This document shows positions 35,705 to 48,581 of a stretch of DNA of 64,000 nt, one piece after another (positions within the stretch are counted from its first letter, which is position 1; each line of letters begins with the position of its first letter). The DNA is from Panagrolaimus kolymaensis (Eukaryota; Nematoda; Chromadorea; Rhabditida; Panagrolaimidae). The notes beneath the pieces were generated by a model. That model was given only the letters and a program-made list of their open reading frames with translations, was not told where the DNA came from and ran no database searches. Location of the stretch: assembly GCA_028622995.1 (NCBI GenBank), contig JAJQJQ010000020.1, forward strand, positions 2,976,001-3,040,000, in the 5' to 3' direction. Both the position numbers and the translations under genes were made by a program.

Positions 35705-36974
35705 AGTGAAAATTAAAGGACATATTAAATTTTTTTTTATTTATGCGCAGTGCGCACTATTGCATTTCAAAGCCAAGTTATCGTACCCATCACTAAAAGC
35801 AAATAAAAGCGAGTTTTACACTTCTATGTTTGTCAAGCAAATTTTTCGTTTAAAACTGATGGAATGCTTTTTATTTTTTATTTTAAAGTATTAAAAAATG
35901 AAAAAAACACATGAAGAAAAAAAAATAAACAAAACAAAAATTTAGTTGGACCTTCTTAAAATTACATACTTGTTTTTTACGCAAGATATGGAAAAAATGA
36001 AGCTTAAACATTGAATAATAACAGTTATTGTCACATTGAACATATTAATTTTAGCAAATGGTTTAGGTAGCATTAAATCAAATACAAAAAAAAAACATAT
36101 ATGAAGGGCGAGTGAATAAAAATGAAATTTTCTTTACAGGGTTAAAACCAATAACAATATAATAATGACGTTTACGATCGCACAGATAAATTTAAAAAAC
36201 TTTAAACATAATATTTGTTTTAAAAAAAACTCCACAAATGTAATGATCCGTTTTGGGAAACAAAATCATTGAATAAATAAAAAAATATAAAAATTTGCTG
36301 AAAAATTTTCTCTTGAAGATTTTCTTGGCTCATACATACTCGAACCTTTTCTTTTCTATTTTTTTCTGCCATTAAAAATTACTTATGTTGGCATAGCAAT
36401 GGTTTTTTAGTTCGCATAATTTACTTGGGAAATGCATACATTTTTGGCATTTTTTTCTCTCACAAAAATTAGAACAATTTTAATTTACATTTTTTTCTTT
36501 CACTTATTATAAAATTTCAAACACAAAACAAGAGAGAAAGAGATATCCCAGCGATTTGGCTAAATAATTTTTCTTCATCAACATCAAACATGTTTACTGT
36601 ATCCATTACATTCAATTGAGGCGAGGCGTTTAACCAGCTGCGCTAAGCGTTTTTACCTTTATTCTTTTTGCCAGTTGAATAAATCCTCTATATTTTGTTT
36701 GAAATTTAATATTGATACAAATAAAAAAATTAAAATAAAATTGAGAGGGGATGTATAATTATTTTTTTGCGACTTTCAAAGAAAAAATGTCTTCGCATAA
36801 GGGAAAAATACACCATTTTACTTTTTTATGAAAAAAAATTTGGTAGTGTTAAGACAAATTAAAAGTATAATTTTATGTTATTTTTCTATGGAAATCATTA
36901 GTTTTTGGTTATTTATTTTAACATTATCCTGCCTCTGTAATAAAAAAAAAACATAAAACTAAACTCCAAACCTA
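35705..36974. other. Intergenic between GT11 gene D and the 7.5-kb element
   Basis: AT-rich. Near 36620-36660 the minus strand has half of a tRNA-like sequence (box A only). No gene supported. Confidence 0.4.
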
Positions 36975-38199
36975 CACTGTGAAAAATGGGTTTTTGGTCA
37001 CACAAGGGAAAATAAATTTATGGTGGTTGGCCCGATAAATTTTGTTCCGCCTAATTTTCCTGACTTTTGTTTCTCCACAATTTATACTCAACAGTTTTTT
37101 TAATTTGTGGCTGGAAAAAAAAGGCCAAAATCTTTCGTACGAAACTGCCCTTGTGTGACACAAAAAATTGTGTCACTTTGGTCATATCTTTTTTTTCAAC
37201 CACATGAAAAAAAAATTGTTGAGTTCGCATTGTAGAGCACATGAATTATGACTTTTTGGTTTAAAAAAATTTTATCGGGCCACACCATTGTTTCATCTCT
37301 TTGAAAATCGGAAATTTTTTTCTGTCCATGCCTTCCAGGCATATTCATTGACAAAGAAAGGAAGTACTGTAATTTTCGTTGTAAGATCGCAAAAATGACA
37401 CAGAAAAAAGCGGCTTTTATTGAAAGTAGCGCGGTAGCGCGGTAGCGCCGTCTTCTTTCGTGTTGGGACCATTCCTTTTCATTTTTTTAATTATTGAAAG
37501 TAGCGCCGAAGGTAGCGCCATCATTTTTTTGATTATTTTTCACAGAATTAAGCAAATAATTAAAAGGTCTTTTATTTTATCGATAATTATTAATGGCTAA
37601 AATATGTACATGACCACATGGCATGTCCAGCTGGATTAAACAATTTATAACGTAATTTGTTTCCCTTGCTTTTTTTTGGGAACTTCTCGAATTTGAAGTA
37701 ATGTAACTCCGTCTTCAATAATAATATTGAAATTTTATGAGTTTTGAAGAGTTAAATAATTCAATGCCACCTTACAAAAGTCAATGGAATTGCATGAAAA
37801 GTGCATCGAAAAACTTTGGATTTAGACAATAGAAGAATAAAAAGTGGCGGGGAATAATCTATGCTTTTACTGAAAGCAATAGCTTGGTAATTTTTATCTG
37901 CTGAAGTTTCTTCATTCTTTACATTTTTATGGATAGTTGTATTTATTTCAGCTTCTTCTATAGCATTAGAAAAAGTAAATTTGCAATTTACATATTCCTT
38001 GTAAGTTATGTTTTCTCTATCTTTATGGTATTCTATTATCGCGATAATTCATGCAACCCTTAGTTGAAGAATTTCCAAATCAATATTTTAATTTTCAAGA
38101 TAAAAAAAAAACTAAATCTCCATCAGCTGTTTGAGTGATGACTTCCGCAATTAAATCCATTGATTTTATTTCGATATCTGTGATTATATCTCAGATGTC

Positions 38200-39430
38200 A
38201 TCAAAATTTTTCTTTAGTGTACGAGCTTCTGCGAGTTCAATAAGAATAAATTCATCTTTATGATGAGTATAAAGAGCTTCGTGTATTGCTAAATATGTCA
38301 TTTCTTCCCCAAATCGATTTATTACATCCAAATAGGGGAACTTCAATTTCAAACATTTGGAGTGTTTGTGGTTAATATCTTCACGAGCTGTTTCTTAAAG
38401 AAAAGCTTGAACTTGCTCAGGTAAAAGACGAATGTGACTTATTTGTTAGGATTTTTTATATTCGTAACAGTTTTACCCTTTATTGACAATTTTTAAAACG
38501 AAGGAGATAAAAAAGCTCAAGTTATCAAAATTAGTTTACGCCTAAAGTCAGTCATAATAATCTTGGCCTTAATTTGAGAAATCATAATCTTCATTTGCAC
38601 CATCTAATTGTGTACCTTGACTTTGATCAAAATATTGTAAATCTTGATTTGGATAAACATATTCGAATTCTTGATTTGGGTTCACATAGTTGAATTCTTG
38701 GCTTTGATTGTCAATTACATGATAATGTTGGTTTTGGTAACCTAATTGAGAATTTTGCTGTTGATTGTTGAAGTAATTATTATGGCTTTGGCTGTTGGAA
38801 GGAAGCTAATAACCGACAGGCATTATTACACGATTACTTGCGAAGCTGCTTAAATTGCTATATATAACAAGAAAATAATTATACGGTACATTCACGTTTG
38901 TAGCAAATTAAAAGCTTTATAATCTTCACTTAAACAAGAAAAAAAACTTACAGTTCTTGGAAATGGTTAACGTAGTAATGGCTTATGTGGAAAGAATGGT
39001 TGCTGCTTCTCTTGCAGTCCCGAATGTATTTTTTCTACTAACTATTATCAAATGTTTTTCATGTTTATAAAATTTCCCATAAGTATGATTTCGATTGTTA
39101 CCAAATTTACTTTGTGTTGTTTCAAGCAAAAAGTATTTTATAAGAGTCTGGTAATGGACGTTTGACTTTCTTTTGCCAGTTAGCATCATTCCCAAATGCA
39201 AAATGTGTTTGAATTAAATCAGCTGGACTTGGTGGTGGTAAAACTCAATCATACATTAGTGATAAATCAATCAATGGTTTTTAATGAATTGGAAAGGATA
39301 TAATTAAACTTTCCAAAGTTTCAACAATTTCTTCACATTTTGGAAGTTCATTAGGTTCACCATCCCAACTACATTCAATCAAATCATGTGGAAGTAGTGG
39401 AAATTATATTTATGTTTCTTGACGTTTATT
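38200..39430 (-). pseudogene. Decayed protein, partly Q/N-rich, unknown
   Basis: Minus-strand frames read as protein but contain stops: PHDLIECSWDGEPNELPKC near 39.4 kb, VLPPPSPADLIQTHF near 39.2 kb, a run rich in Asn, Gln and Tyr at 38.59-38.78 kb, then LKFPYLDVINRFGEEMTYLA and DEFILIELAEA near 38.3 kb. No family recognised. It may belong to the element or to a captured host gene. Confidence 0.4.
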
Positions 39431-40799
39431 CTTCATTGCTGTTGCAAAAGGATTTCATACTCAATGGATGCATCACGATCATGTTACTTTATATATTTAA
39501 TCTTCCAACATTCATTATAATGGATTGAGCTTTATTTCAAAACGGTTATTTTTAGGGTATGATGCTTGAGGTTTTGATGCTTTTAGTTCATGCTTATTTC
39601 ATAGAAATTAGTAGCCAAAAAAGTTATTCTAATACAGCCTTAAAATCAAAAATGAGTTAACGGAATCCATTGTTATCCACCAAGCAAGCAATGAAAAATA
39701 AAGATGATATGCCACAATAACAACAACTATTCTTTTCAATATTGAAATTTATTTCAATGTCATTTATATCCTATTTTACATTTTTATTTGCTCAACTTCT
39801 CCACTGTTTATCTGCTTTAATTTACCACTCAAACAACTGCTGATGATATTCTTCCATCAGAAGCGACAAAAAATTTTCTTCGCTTCATTGTTATCCCTGA
39901 TTTTGCCATTAAAGTTGGTCCACGCGTTATTAATTCTTGTTCCATCCTTAAAAATGTTAAGTAACATACGGATAATAATGAACCATCGATGTTGAATTGA
40001 ATCAAAAACAACTTAAAAAATTTCTTGAATTCCATAATCCTTTTGAATTTGTCGAATCACCTAAGGATCAAGAATTTACTTAATAAATTAATTTTTGGTT
40101 CTTTCACTGGTGCGGAATTTAAAGATTATACTTTTTAAGCCGACTTTTTTTATTCCCAAAGATTTTTCGAAGCTGCAGGATATTATGTTTTAAATAAGAT
40201 TGATGAACTTGAAGGCCCAAAAATTCAAAAATACCTCAAACTCATCAATAATTTCACACACGATGAACGAAGAGCAGTGGAAGAAAGTAAATTGGGATTC
40301 TTTTATGAAATCCAATTCAAGGATGAAAAGGAAAAAGAAAATAACAGCGTTGATGACGATAAAATGTGTTTTAATAATTTGAAAAAAATCTTTTTTATTT
40401 GTTGGTATTTTAGAAGTTTTGTGAAAGCTTACTGTATTTTTTTGCCCCATGATAAAGCATGTTAAAAAAAAGCAGATATAAACTGTTGAAATATGAGTAT
40501 GATTCAGCTATTAATAAGGCTTTTGTAGCCATTGAATGGAAAATCAATTAAATGAACATTTGTTTGCATTAAGCTAATTATCGTTGCTCGTAACAAACTT
40601 TTTATAGAAACGGTGTGCTTTTTGTTTTGAATAATTAATTTATTAAGTTCAGCTTCATCGTTGTTTGCTCCAATAGCAAAAAGACACTTTACTACCCAAC
40701 AACAACAGCATCCCAAATAAAACCAGTTCAAAAAAATTAAAGTTGTGCTGATTTATGAAATACCAAATGATTTTGAATGTGTTGCATACAAAAAAGACT

Positions 40800-42330
40800 A
40801 TCGGTTAGCTCTGTCCAACTCAGCACAATTGGGCAATCTTTTGGTTACAAAAATATTTGTTGGGTAATAACACAATTCTCAATCTTTTTGAAGATGAACT
40901 TCTCTCTAAATCAACTCATTCAAATATGTACATTATTGGTCATCGATAAAATGAACTTGGTAAAACATATTACTTTCTGACAAATTGTCATCCATTGATG
41001 CCTTTTTATTTAATCCTTAATGCAAATCAGTATAATCAGCGGCACTAATTTTGTCTTAGTTAAATATAAAATAATTTAATCGATCATTTTCTGTTTTTGC
41101 CCTCGAAATAAATCCTGTAAGAGAAGCATTCCACCATAATGCAATAAGTTATTCGCCTTTTCATATCTTACATGATATTTATAAGTGTGATATTCTCGTT
41201 CACTCATTTTTTTGTGATTTTGGTTTGTTTGGATCTTTCTTTTTGGTAAATTCATAAAAATCCCATTTTCCAGGTGTATAAACAATGGATAAACTAAAGG
41301 TCTGTCGTATTATCACCATCTTTTAAATATTTTTGAATTCACCATCAATATTCCTTTTTATTATAATAATATCTTCTTTGGAGATTTCTCCATTTTGATA
41401 AGGTTTATAAACCATTGCTACTTCAGAGGCAAGAACAGCATCCTTTTTGCATAAGGTTAATTAACAAAAACTAACTTCAAACCCTGAATGGTTCATTATT
41501 TGCTTCTTTTTCAGCATTATCTCTTTAAGTTGTTTTCTTTAACATTACAAAACTTTGCACATTAAAATTATGTTCCCTCATAGTTTTATCAATCATTCTT
41601 ATTAAATTTCCATCCAAATTCGCTTCCTGGTTAGCACGAGCATTCATTCTTTGTTTTGTCCCTTTATGACTGTCAAGAATAAAAAGTTGAGCGTCAAATG
41701 CATTGGCTTTGTTACTTGAATCAAAAATTCGACTCATTATGTACAAAACTCTTCCTTTATGTTTTAATATTAATATGCAAAGTAACATGTTTTAGGTACA
41801 TCTGAGCAAACTATGGCTAGTGTTATAATTACAAATATTAGCATGAAAGTTTTTAATTAAACTTTCATCCTTATGTTCCTTTTTCATAAACATTTTTAAA
41901 TCTTTGGGGTAATCATCAACTGATGAATCTAGAATTATTATACCTAGTCGACAGCATAAAATACAGATTCCATTTGGTTGCCGTTTTTCTTGTTTAAAAT
42001 TTTCGGCTTTACTAATGAATACAAATTTAATCCTTTCTCGTAATAAATAAGATTAACATTTTTAAAACAAGCTCCAACTCTTTCTTTTCACAAAAGGTTT
42101 TACACTTTTAGGCACACATCGTCTTTTATATTTAACTTTATCGAAAGCTTGTTGGAGTTCAATTTTTTGTAATTCACTTAAATCTGCTATATTTTCTTTT
42201 TCTTTATTACATCTTTCACTTTTTTCTCCATTGATTTCATTTTCACGACGAAACTGCATCATCTCAGCATTTTGATGTTTAAGAATATTTTTTGCTCTCT
42301 GAAATAAATTCGAGAGCTGCATTAATTCAT
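40800..42330 (-). pseudogene. Helitron Rep N-terminal-like remnant
   Basis: In order along the minus strand: NFHANICNYNTSHS followed by IFDSSNKANAFDAQLFILDS, then NLIRMIDKTMREHNFNVQSF, then SEREYHTYKYHVRY, NNLLHYGG and DKISAADYTDLH with stops between. This order matches the conserved blocks upstream of the Rep catalytic motif in Helitrons (NIRxYN, AQLYIxD, LDxxLRxHN, REYxAYRLQ, xxLHxGG). The two-His Rep motif and a helicase are not visible. Frames are broken repeatedly, so inactive. Confidence 0.6.
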
Positions 42331-44674
42331 TACTTCTATTATTATTTTCAGGTGCTTATAATAATCTTTTTTCCTTTTCTACTTCTCGTTTTCTTTGCAT
42401 TTCATTAAATTTTACCGCTGCATTCATTTTTAATTAGTTACACAATCATTTTTTCATTTCAGAGTATCTGTCATTCCACTGATTTTTTTATAAGCGTAAG
42501 ACTTCCAAGTTTCTACAGAGTCTTTTATATAACGACCTCTCTTTTTCAAAATCTTTATTATCAATATCCATTAGTTTATTTTCTGCAGCAGTTGCAATGG
42601 GTTGAGTATTTTGTTGATTTAAATATTCTTCAATTTTAATCATTTTTGGTGTTACAACTATATTATAGTCGTTGAATTTTCTTTTTATTAGTTTTTCTAA
42701 CTGACGTTGCATTGGTAGTATCGAGGTTTATATTAAACTTTTCAATAATAAAACTTTCTTTGGTATCGGCAGGACGAATTATAGTCGTAAAAATATAAGA
42801 ATCATAAATATTTCCTCTCCATGTGACAATTTCCAAATATTCGATATTGAAACTTTTATTATTAAATTTTTTTATGCAAGCATACAAATTAATTGTCGAC
42901 AATTATACCAATCATTTTGTTTTTTATATGAGCTATATGGTGCATTTTTAATTACACATTCTCCAACTGTCAATAAACGACAAATCAGTAATAATTCTTC
43001 ACGTTGAAAATTTGGAAGTGTAATGTACAATAGTACTTACAAATTTTTGTGCTTTTTATTAAAATGGCTAAAGCACAGCGTTGTTGACTGATGTTTACGG
43101 CAATAATAGATTTTCTTAAGTTTCACTGTATTAATTAGTAAGCGTTGAACTTCATTTCCCACTGGATCTTGTTCATATGTTCAGCTTGACCATTCAATGG
43201 ACTCAATTTTGTGAAATGAAATCCCAAACAAATTGCGCTTACTAAAAGTCTATCATCATGATCATCGATAATATCTTTGTTCATAATAATATCAATAGTT
43301 TCATCATTAATCTATTGATTATTTTTTACTTTGTTCATTGAATGTCATCGGTTCTTTATCTTGCTCATCTTAACTTCAGCAATCACATTATCATCGCTGT
43401 TTTTATTTTGTTAATTGTTATTAAAAATATATCCTAAATGCTCTATTGAATCTACAAAATCATTTGCATGTTGACTGATTTGTGGCCTATCATTTAATAA
43501 TCCATTAAAAGCGAGGAGATTACTTTAACACAAACTCTTTCTTTAAGTGCATGGCATGACGCAATAAACCTATTTTCACCATTAAAAAATATTTTTTCTG
43601 CCATTCGACAAATGTGAACTTCACAATTGTATCCATTAAGCTGTAAATTTACAGTATCATATTTGTGTTCATATTCGAAACGCATATTCACATAAGCTTC
43701 AACAATCATTCTTAAGGCTCATAAACTGACGCAAAATTCCAATGCAAGCTATCATAAACTTTTATAGTAACAAGTTTTAAAAGAATTAAATATCAATATC
43801 TCTTTTCACATACTGGGACCATAAGTATTTGAAAGTCGAGCTTAAAAACTCTTAAAAACAAAAAATGGATTAAATTATGGGGAAGTTAATAAGAAAGCAC
43901 AAATAAAATGGTGGCAAAACATTGACCTTTCTAATGCCTTTCAATGATACACGTTCTGCACAAGCATTTTTTTAATCATTCATTTCATTTTCCATGAAAA
44001 GAGCTACCTTTAAGTATACGTACTTCTCAATAGAATCCGATCCGTATAGGGAAAATGAGTAAACCATTTCACAATCATCAGGCAATTTTCAATCCATGGA
44101 CACAAACAAAAAAAGGCCGATTGTGACAAGGAATATACAGATATATTTTTAAACAGTATGCGTGATAATTGACAAATAATAAACATATTTATAAAATAAA
44201 AGACCTTTTAATTATTTGCTTAATTCTGTGAAAAATAATCAAAAAAATGATGGCGCTACCTTCGGCGCTACTTTCAATAATTAAAAAAATGAAAAGGAAT
44301 GGTCCCAACACGAAAGAAGACGGCGCTACCGCGCTACCGCGCTACTTTCAATAAAAGCCGAAAAAAGCTATTTGCCTGGAAGGCATTGACAGAAAAAAAT
44401 TTCCGACTGAAACAGTGGTGGCGGCCAACCACCGTATATTTATTTTCCCTGTCACACAAAAAAGTGACACTTTTTTATTTTTCTCAGTGTATAGCAAAGA
44501 AAAAGATAATATTATTTTCCATTGGGCTAAAAATAATTTTATAGTGATAAATATTAATTTTTTCGTATCAATAATTCACTTATTTTTTTTATAATTAAGT
44601 AGTGCTCTTAAAATTCAATGAAGAATACAATAAATCAAATTTCCATTTTGGAATTAAAAAACACAACTAATTTT

Positions 44675-46496
44675 TTAAATAAAGTGCCAACTATTATTTG
44701 CTCTTATCAATTTAATTAAGGATGTGGCATTAAGCTTGATTTCACATACATACAAACTATGACATTGTTTTAAACGATTGTTAAACAAAGATAGCCGACA
44801 TTCGTCTAATTCTTTACCAAATGTTAAGCCATAGTTCTCCCATATTTGTCGATGGGCTAAAAAAAAAAAGGATTATAAAAATGCTTTTAAATTTACTAAC
44901 ACAAGCTTTCTATTTGTAATCTTTTATTAAAGTTATTTTTCCAAATTTCTGCAATTTGTGAATATACAGAGATTTCTTCAATTGCTTCAATTCCATATTG
45001 ATCTTTTAATCTTCGAAAATGAAACACGTTAGCTTCTTCAGGAGACGCGTAATTAGGTATAAAATATTTCCACGTACCCGGAAATATTTCTTCCAGCTTG
45101 TTTGATCGATGAATATCAAATCGAAAATTCTAAAAGTTCTTCCTTTATTTGCTGCAGTTTTATAAATTTTTAAAGGAGCGCTTACCCTTTCTGGTCGATA
45201 AATAATTTTAATATAATATGGCGAAGGAAAAGCTTGTGTATCGGCTTTAAAGTGCTTAAAAACTTTAAAAGAAAAATTTTTAGGGTTTGATATATCCGTT
45301 ATGTTCGTCTTAAACATGTCACTTATATTAAAAATGTAATTTAAGAAACCTACGCTTAAATAAACTCGCTTGCTACGAAAATGGATTTGTCCCATTTTCA
45401 AGCTTCTATCATTCATTTCCTCCAAATATTCAAATAACGTTTTATTCTTTACATAAAATATTTCGTCCAGATCAGTTTGAGCTATATATTTTACATTATA
45501 TCTACAATTTTATTGTCATGAAAAATATTTTGTATTTTTGAATATTCACCTTGCTCGATGCATGCAATCAAAGATACTTAAAAATACTTCAAGTCGAAAC
45601 CAAAATGCATTTGGATTATTTGTTAAGTTTTTTTCATTTCCTGCCACAAATGGTAATTGTGACCATTCAACTAATTCAATATCGGCATTTGAAGTTTTCA
45701 TATAAAATTCTATCATTTTTTGTACTTCAGGACTAAATGATTCCCAATAAATATAAAATTTTGTTGCTCCTTCATTCAGCCAATATTCAAAAAATTGAAT
45801 TATAAGTGTATAATCTGTCATTAAATATATTGGTTGTAAACAAATTCCAAGCTTATGTGGATAATCAGATGTTTCATATGGTTGCTCTTGTGTTTTATAT
45901 CTCACATCAATTATAGGAATTTTGTTAGAATCTTTAATGGAAAAAGAATAAAAGTTAATATATTCGCCAGTATCATTAAATGATAAATCTTTGATTAATC
46001 CAATATAACCATTAATTTTGCAAGGTGGTGAAAATGTATCCGGACAATTTCGTAAATGACAAATTAAGTTTACTATACCTTGCTTTTGGTTGTAAACATA
46101 AAATAAAGTTAAACTAAAAAAACGAGTTAGTCCAAAATATACACTTTTTCATATTACTTATTTAAAGTAGATTTAACCAACGATATTCGAATTTCTTTAT
46201 CCGTAACTCTAAAAACACTTCGAACATAAAAATATTTGTGAAAGTTTGATGATTTCGGTAAATTTGGTGTCTTATTGGAATGGGATATATCTGCTTCTCT
46301 CATCGATGTGTGCTTAATGACGTTAGTTGAATTACTTTTTCGTCTTCTTACAAATACTTACAATCAGTATTAACATTATTATCAGCTTTACTAAAAAATA
46401 AAAAATCAATGATAAACATCCTCCACAAATTAAATAACGTCGTAAAAGAAAATTGGTTATAGGGTAATTTTGCAAAAAACGAAGAATTTTGTTCAT
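44675..46496 (-). CDS. GT92 glycosyltransferase (gene K)
   Basis: Seven exons in phase: 46496-46362, 46312-46158, 46113-45550, 45501-45354, 45308-45186, 45129-44901 and 44856-44675 (511 aa, the same as J; exons 3, 4 and 5 equal J in length). N-terminal anchor YLICGGCLSLIFYFLVKLI. GT92 blocks as in J: CLQPIYLMTDYTLIIQFFEY, AQTDLDEIFYV, RPER, VFHFRRLKDQYG. The first intron is 49 nt in both genes and uses a weak ATTAAG or CTTAAG acceptor. 45548-45883 is identical to J, while flanking coding has diverged. Golgi glycosyltransferase; acceptor unknown. Confidence 0.86.
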
Positions 46497-47090
46497 TATA
46501 TTCAAATTTTTCGTTTATTTAATTTTTGATTAAAAGAAATTTGTACAATTTTTGATAAATCAGTTACATTTTTGCAAATTGCATCGTCTCTAAATTTCGA
46601 AAGCAAAGTTCATCTAAATAAACATTAAAGTTGGCCTCACTATTTTACGAGAAAAAAGAAGCCAATAACTCGTAAAAGGTAAAAGCTGAATAAATTTTAA
46701 AGCGTTGGTTTGAATGCGCTCAAAAGCAATAAAAATAAACGCAAAAAGAATCTACTCAAATAAACCTTTACGATAAGATACGGACACGTGGATTAAAATT
46801 TAATTGCTCAGATGCATTACGGTTTTTAGTACCTGCAGAAATTTGGCTTACTGTATCTATTTTTTTTTTGTTAGAAAAATTAATAATTTTTTTTAAATGA
46901 AGCTTTTATTTTCACACCTGTTTCAATTTATCAAAAAAAAATAAAATAAAAGCGTGAACAATTGACGCTTCCCACTAATTTTTATCCAAAGTGTGAAAAA
47001 TAAATATTTATAAAGCTTTATTCCTTTGTTCTAATAAAAATGTATGTTGAACTTTGCAAAGTAATGAATAAAGCAAACGAAAATCAAAAG
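46497..47090. promoter_or_regulatory. Divergent upstream region of K and ShK1
   Basis: About 700 bp lie between the diverging start codons of gene K and the first ShK gene. Apart from the TATA-like site at 47091-47098 I see no defined element. Confidence 0.3.
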
Positions 47091-47098
47091 GTATAAAT
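47091..47098 (+). promoter_or_regulatory. TATA-like box of ShK1
   Basis: GTATAAAT lies about 100 bp before the start codon of the first ShK gene. Equivalent TATAAAA sites precede the other two ShK genes, which supports a shared promoter design. Confidence 0.5.
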
Positions 47099-47198
47099 AA
47101 CGCGTAAATTTTCTTAGTTCTTAAATATCAAGCATTATTACTACTCCTCTTTTAATATATTTTAATGAAGATAATCCTTTCATATTTTAGGTAAAATT

Positions 47199-48064
47199 AT
47201 GATGGGTCAAAGTGCTTTAACTTTTGTTGTTCTCGCCGCCATTTGCTTTAACATCGCAAATTCAGTGGCGCCAGCAACCACCGCAGCTCCAGGTGAACTC
47301 AGATGTCAAGAGGATGATGGAACTATGCTTCCATCTGCCACCATTTGTGATGATGATTTATCTTCTGATACTTGTAAAGCAGTTTTTGGAGAACAAGTCA
47401 CTCCTACCGCTAAATCCCGTAACCCCAACTGCGATCTTGATGATCTCCAAGACAAAGCCCTTCAATGCGCAAGAACTTGCGGTATCTGTTGTGAAAAGCC
47501 TGAATATGATTGCGACGATAGCAAAAGTTTGTTTCTTTTTAGTTAAACGTTTTGAAATTTTTAAAGTAATTTTTAGCCGCCCCAATCAATTGCACTGTTA
47601 ATAAACGCAAATGTACCGATGCTAATTGGACCGCAGTCATGACTCAATATTGTCCTGCCACTTGTGGTCTTTGCAATGCGGGCGGTGCATGTTCCGATAA
47701 AATCAGTGGTTGTAGAGATATGGCTGGACTTTGTGAAAATGTTAACTTCTTTCAATACATGAGAGATAATTGCGCCAGAACATGCGGAACTTGCACCAGC
47801 ACTACCTCTTCACCCAGCACTTGCAGTGACGTTGCAACTAATTGTGCCACCAACGCAGCTCTCTGCAACAACGCTACTTATCGAGATCTCATGACACAAA
47901 AATGTCCTAAAACATGTAACCGATGCAGTTCAAGTGGAGGCAGCAGCTGTACCGATACCAATGCCAGTTGCGCTACATGGGTTGCAAATGGTTTCTGCAG
48001 CAATTCTTTCTACACCTCAGCCCAAAAACAACAATACTGTGGACGCAGTTGTTCATTGTGTTAA
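47199..48064 (+). CDS. Secreted multi-ShK (SXC) protein 1
   Basis: Exons 47199-47526 and 47577-48064 (271 aa). Signal peptide at residues 1 to about 20 (ALTFVVLAAICFNIA). A Cys-rich N-terminal module is followed by four ShK-type six-cysteine modules, each ending CxxC or CxxxCxxC (for example YCPATCGLC, NCARTCGTC, KCPKTCNRC, YCGRSCSLC). ShK modules occur in many nematode secreted proteins and can bind channels or other proteins; a venom role cannot be inferred. TTTTAG at 47185-47190, 8 bp before ATG, is a likely trans-splice or 5' UTR intron acceptor. The start uses the first of two ATGs. Two inverted paralogs follow. Confidence 0.88.
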
Positions 48065-48581
48065 AAGTACAAAATAGCAACAAAAAGACCCATCATTAAA
48101 AAAGAAGATCGACCGCGACCTTACTCAAACTTTGGAATAATTATACCTAAACCTTTTGCCTGTGGACGAATAAATAAAGTTTGACGATTTTTTAAACACA
48201 CACATTCAAATAGCAACAAAAAAAAACGAATAAATATAAAGATGGATTATAGTATTTAAAATTAGAGATTCGATTAAGTCAAGACGAGCGATTACACTTT
48301 TATAAATTGTAGTTGAGACTAAAAATGATTTTCATATAGTTTCCTTCACTTACCTTCTTAACCTTTGGTGAAGAAATAAATTGGTTTCATACAATTAATT
48401 ATTATGTTTTGGTATACATATTTCAGAAAATTTTAAAGGTCGTCAAAGTTTTTATTTAAATGTCCGGTATTAAATAAAAATAAATAAGGCAAATGGTTTA
48501 GGCATAATTACTCCAAAGTTTGTTTTAGGTTGCGATCGATCTTCTTTTTAATGATGGGTATGATGATTGTTATTTTGTACT
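48065..48581. other. Convergent 3' regions of ShK1 and ShK2
   Basis: AATAAA (near 48169) could serve the first gene. A phrase near CAAACTTTGGAATAATTA after ShK1 has a similar copy after ShK2 and ShK3, so the 3' flanks were duplicated with the genes. Confidence 0.5.

Larger units (their letters stand above)
36975..44489. mobile_element. 7.5-kb TIR element carrying Helitron Rep-like sequence
   Basis: Outer ends are CACTGTGAAAAA and its near-complement (ending CTCAGTG), with TA on both sides (36973-36974 and 44490-44491). Inverted arms extend inward. The block 37411-37580 is the exact reverse complement of 44191-44360 (170 bp). The left arm carries extra inserts of about 240 and 75 bp. The interior has decayed coding sequence on the minus strand: Helitron Rep N-terminal-like (about 40.8-42.3 kb) and an unknown, Q/N-rich protein (about 38.2-39.4 kb). 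Helitrons have no such TIRs, so this is a composite or capture. Confidence 0.75.

Noticed and set aside
36620..36660. tRNA-like word on the minus strand
   Set aside because: Only a box A-like half is present; no box B or acceptor pairing follows.
36975..44489. Maverick/Polinton interpretation of the 7.5-kb element
   Set aside because: No polymerase, integrase, ATPase or capsid blocks seen; the flanks look like TA rather than a 6-bp duplication.
44299..44544. 81-codon frame at the right arm of the TIR element
   Set aside because: It lies across the inverted repeat arm and has no protein features.
47224..47601. 125-codon overlapping frame in the first ShK gene
   Set aside because: Wrong frame; the signal peptide, cysteine pattern and paralogs support the other frame.
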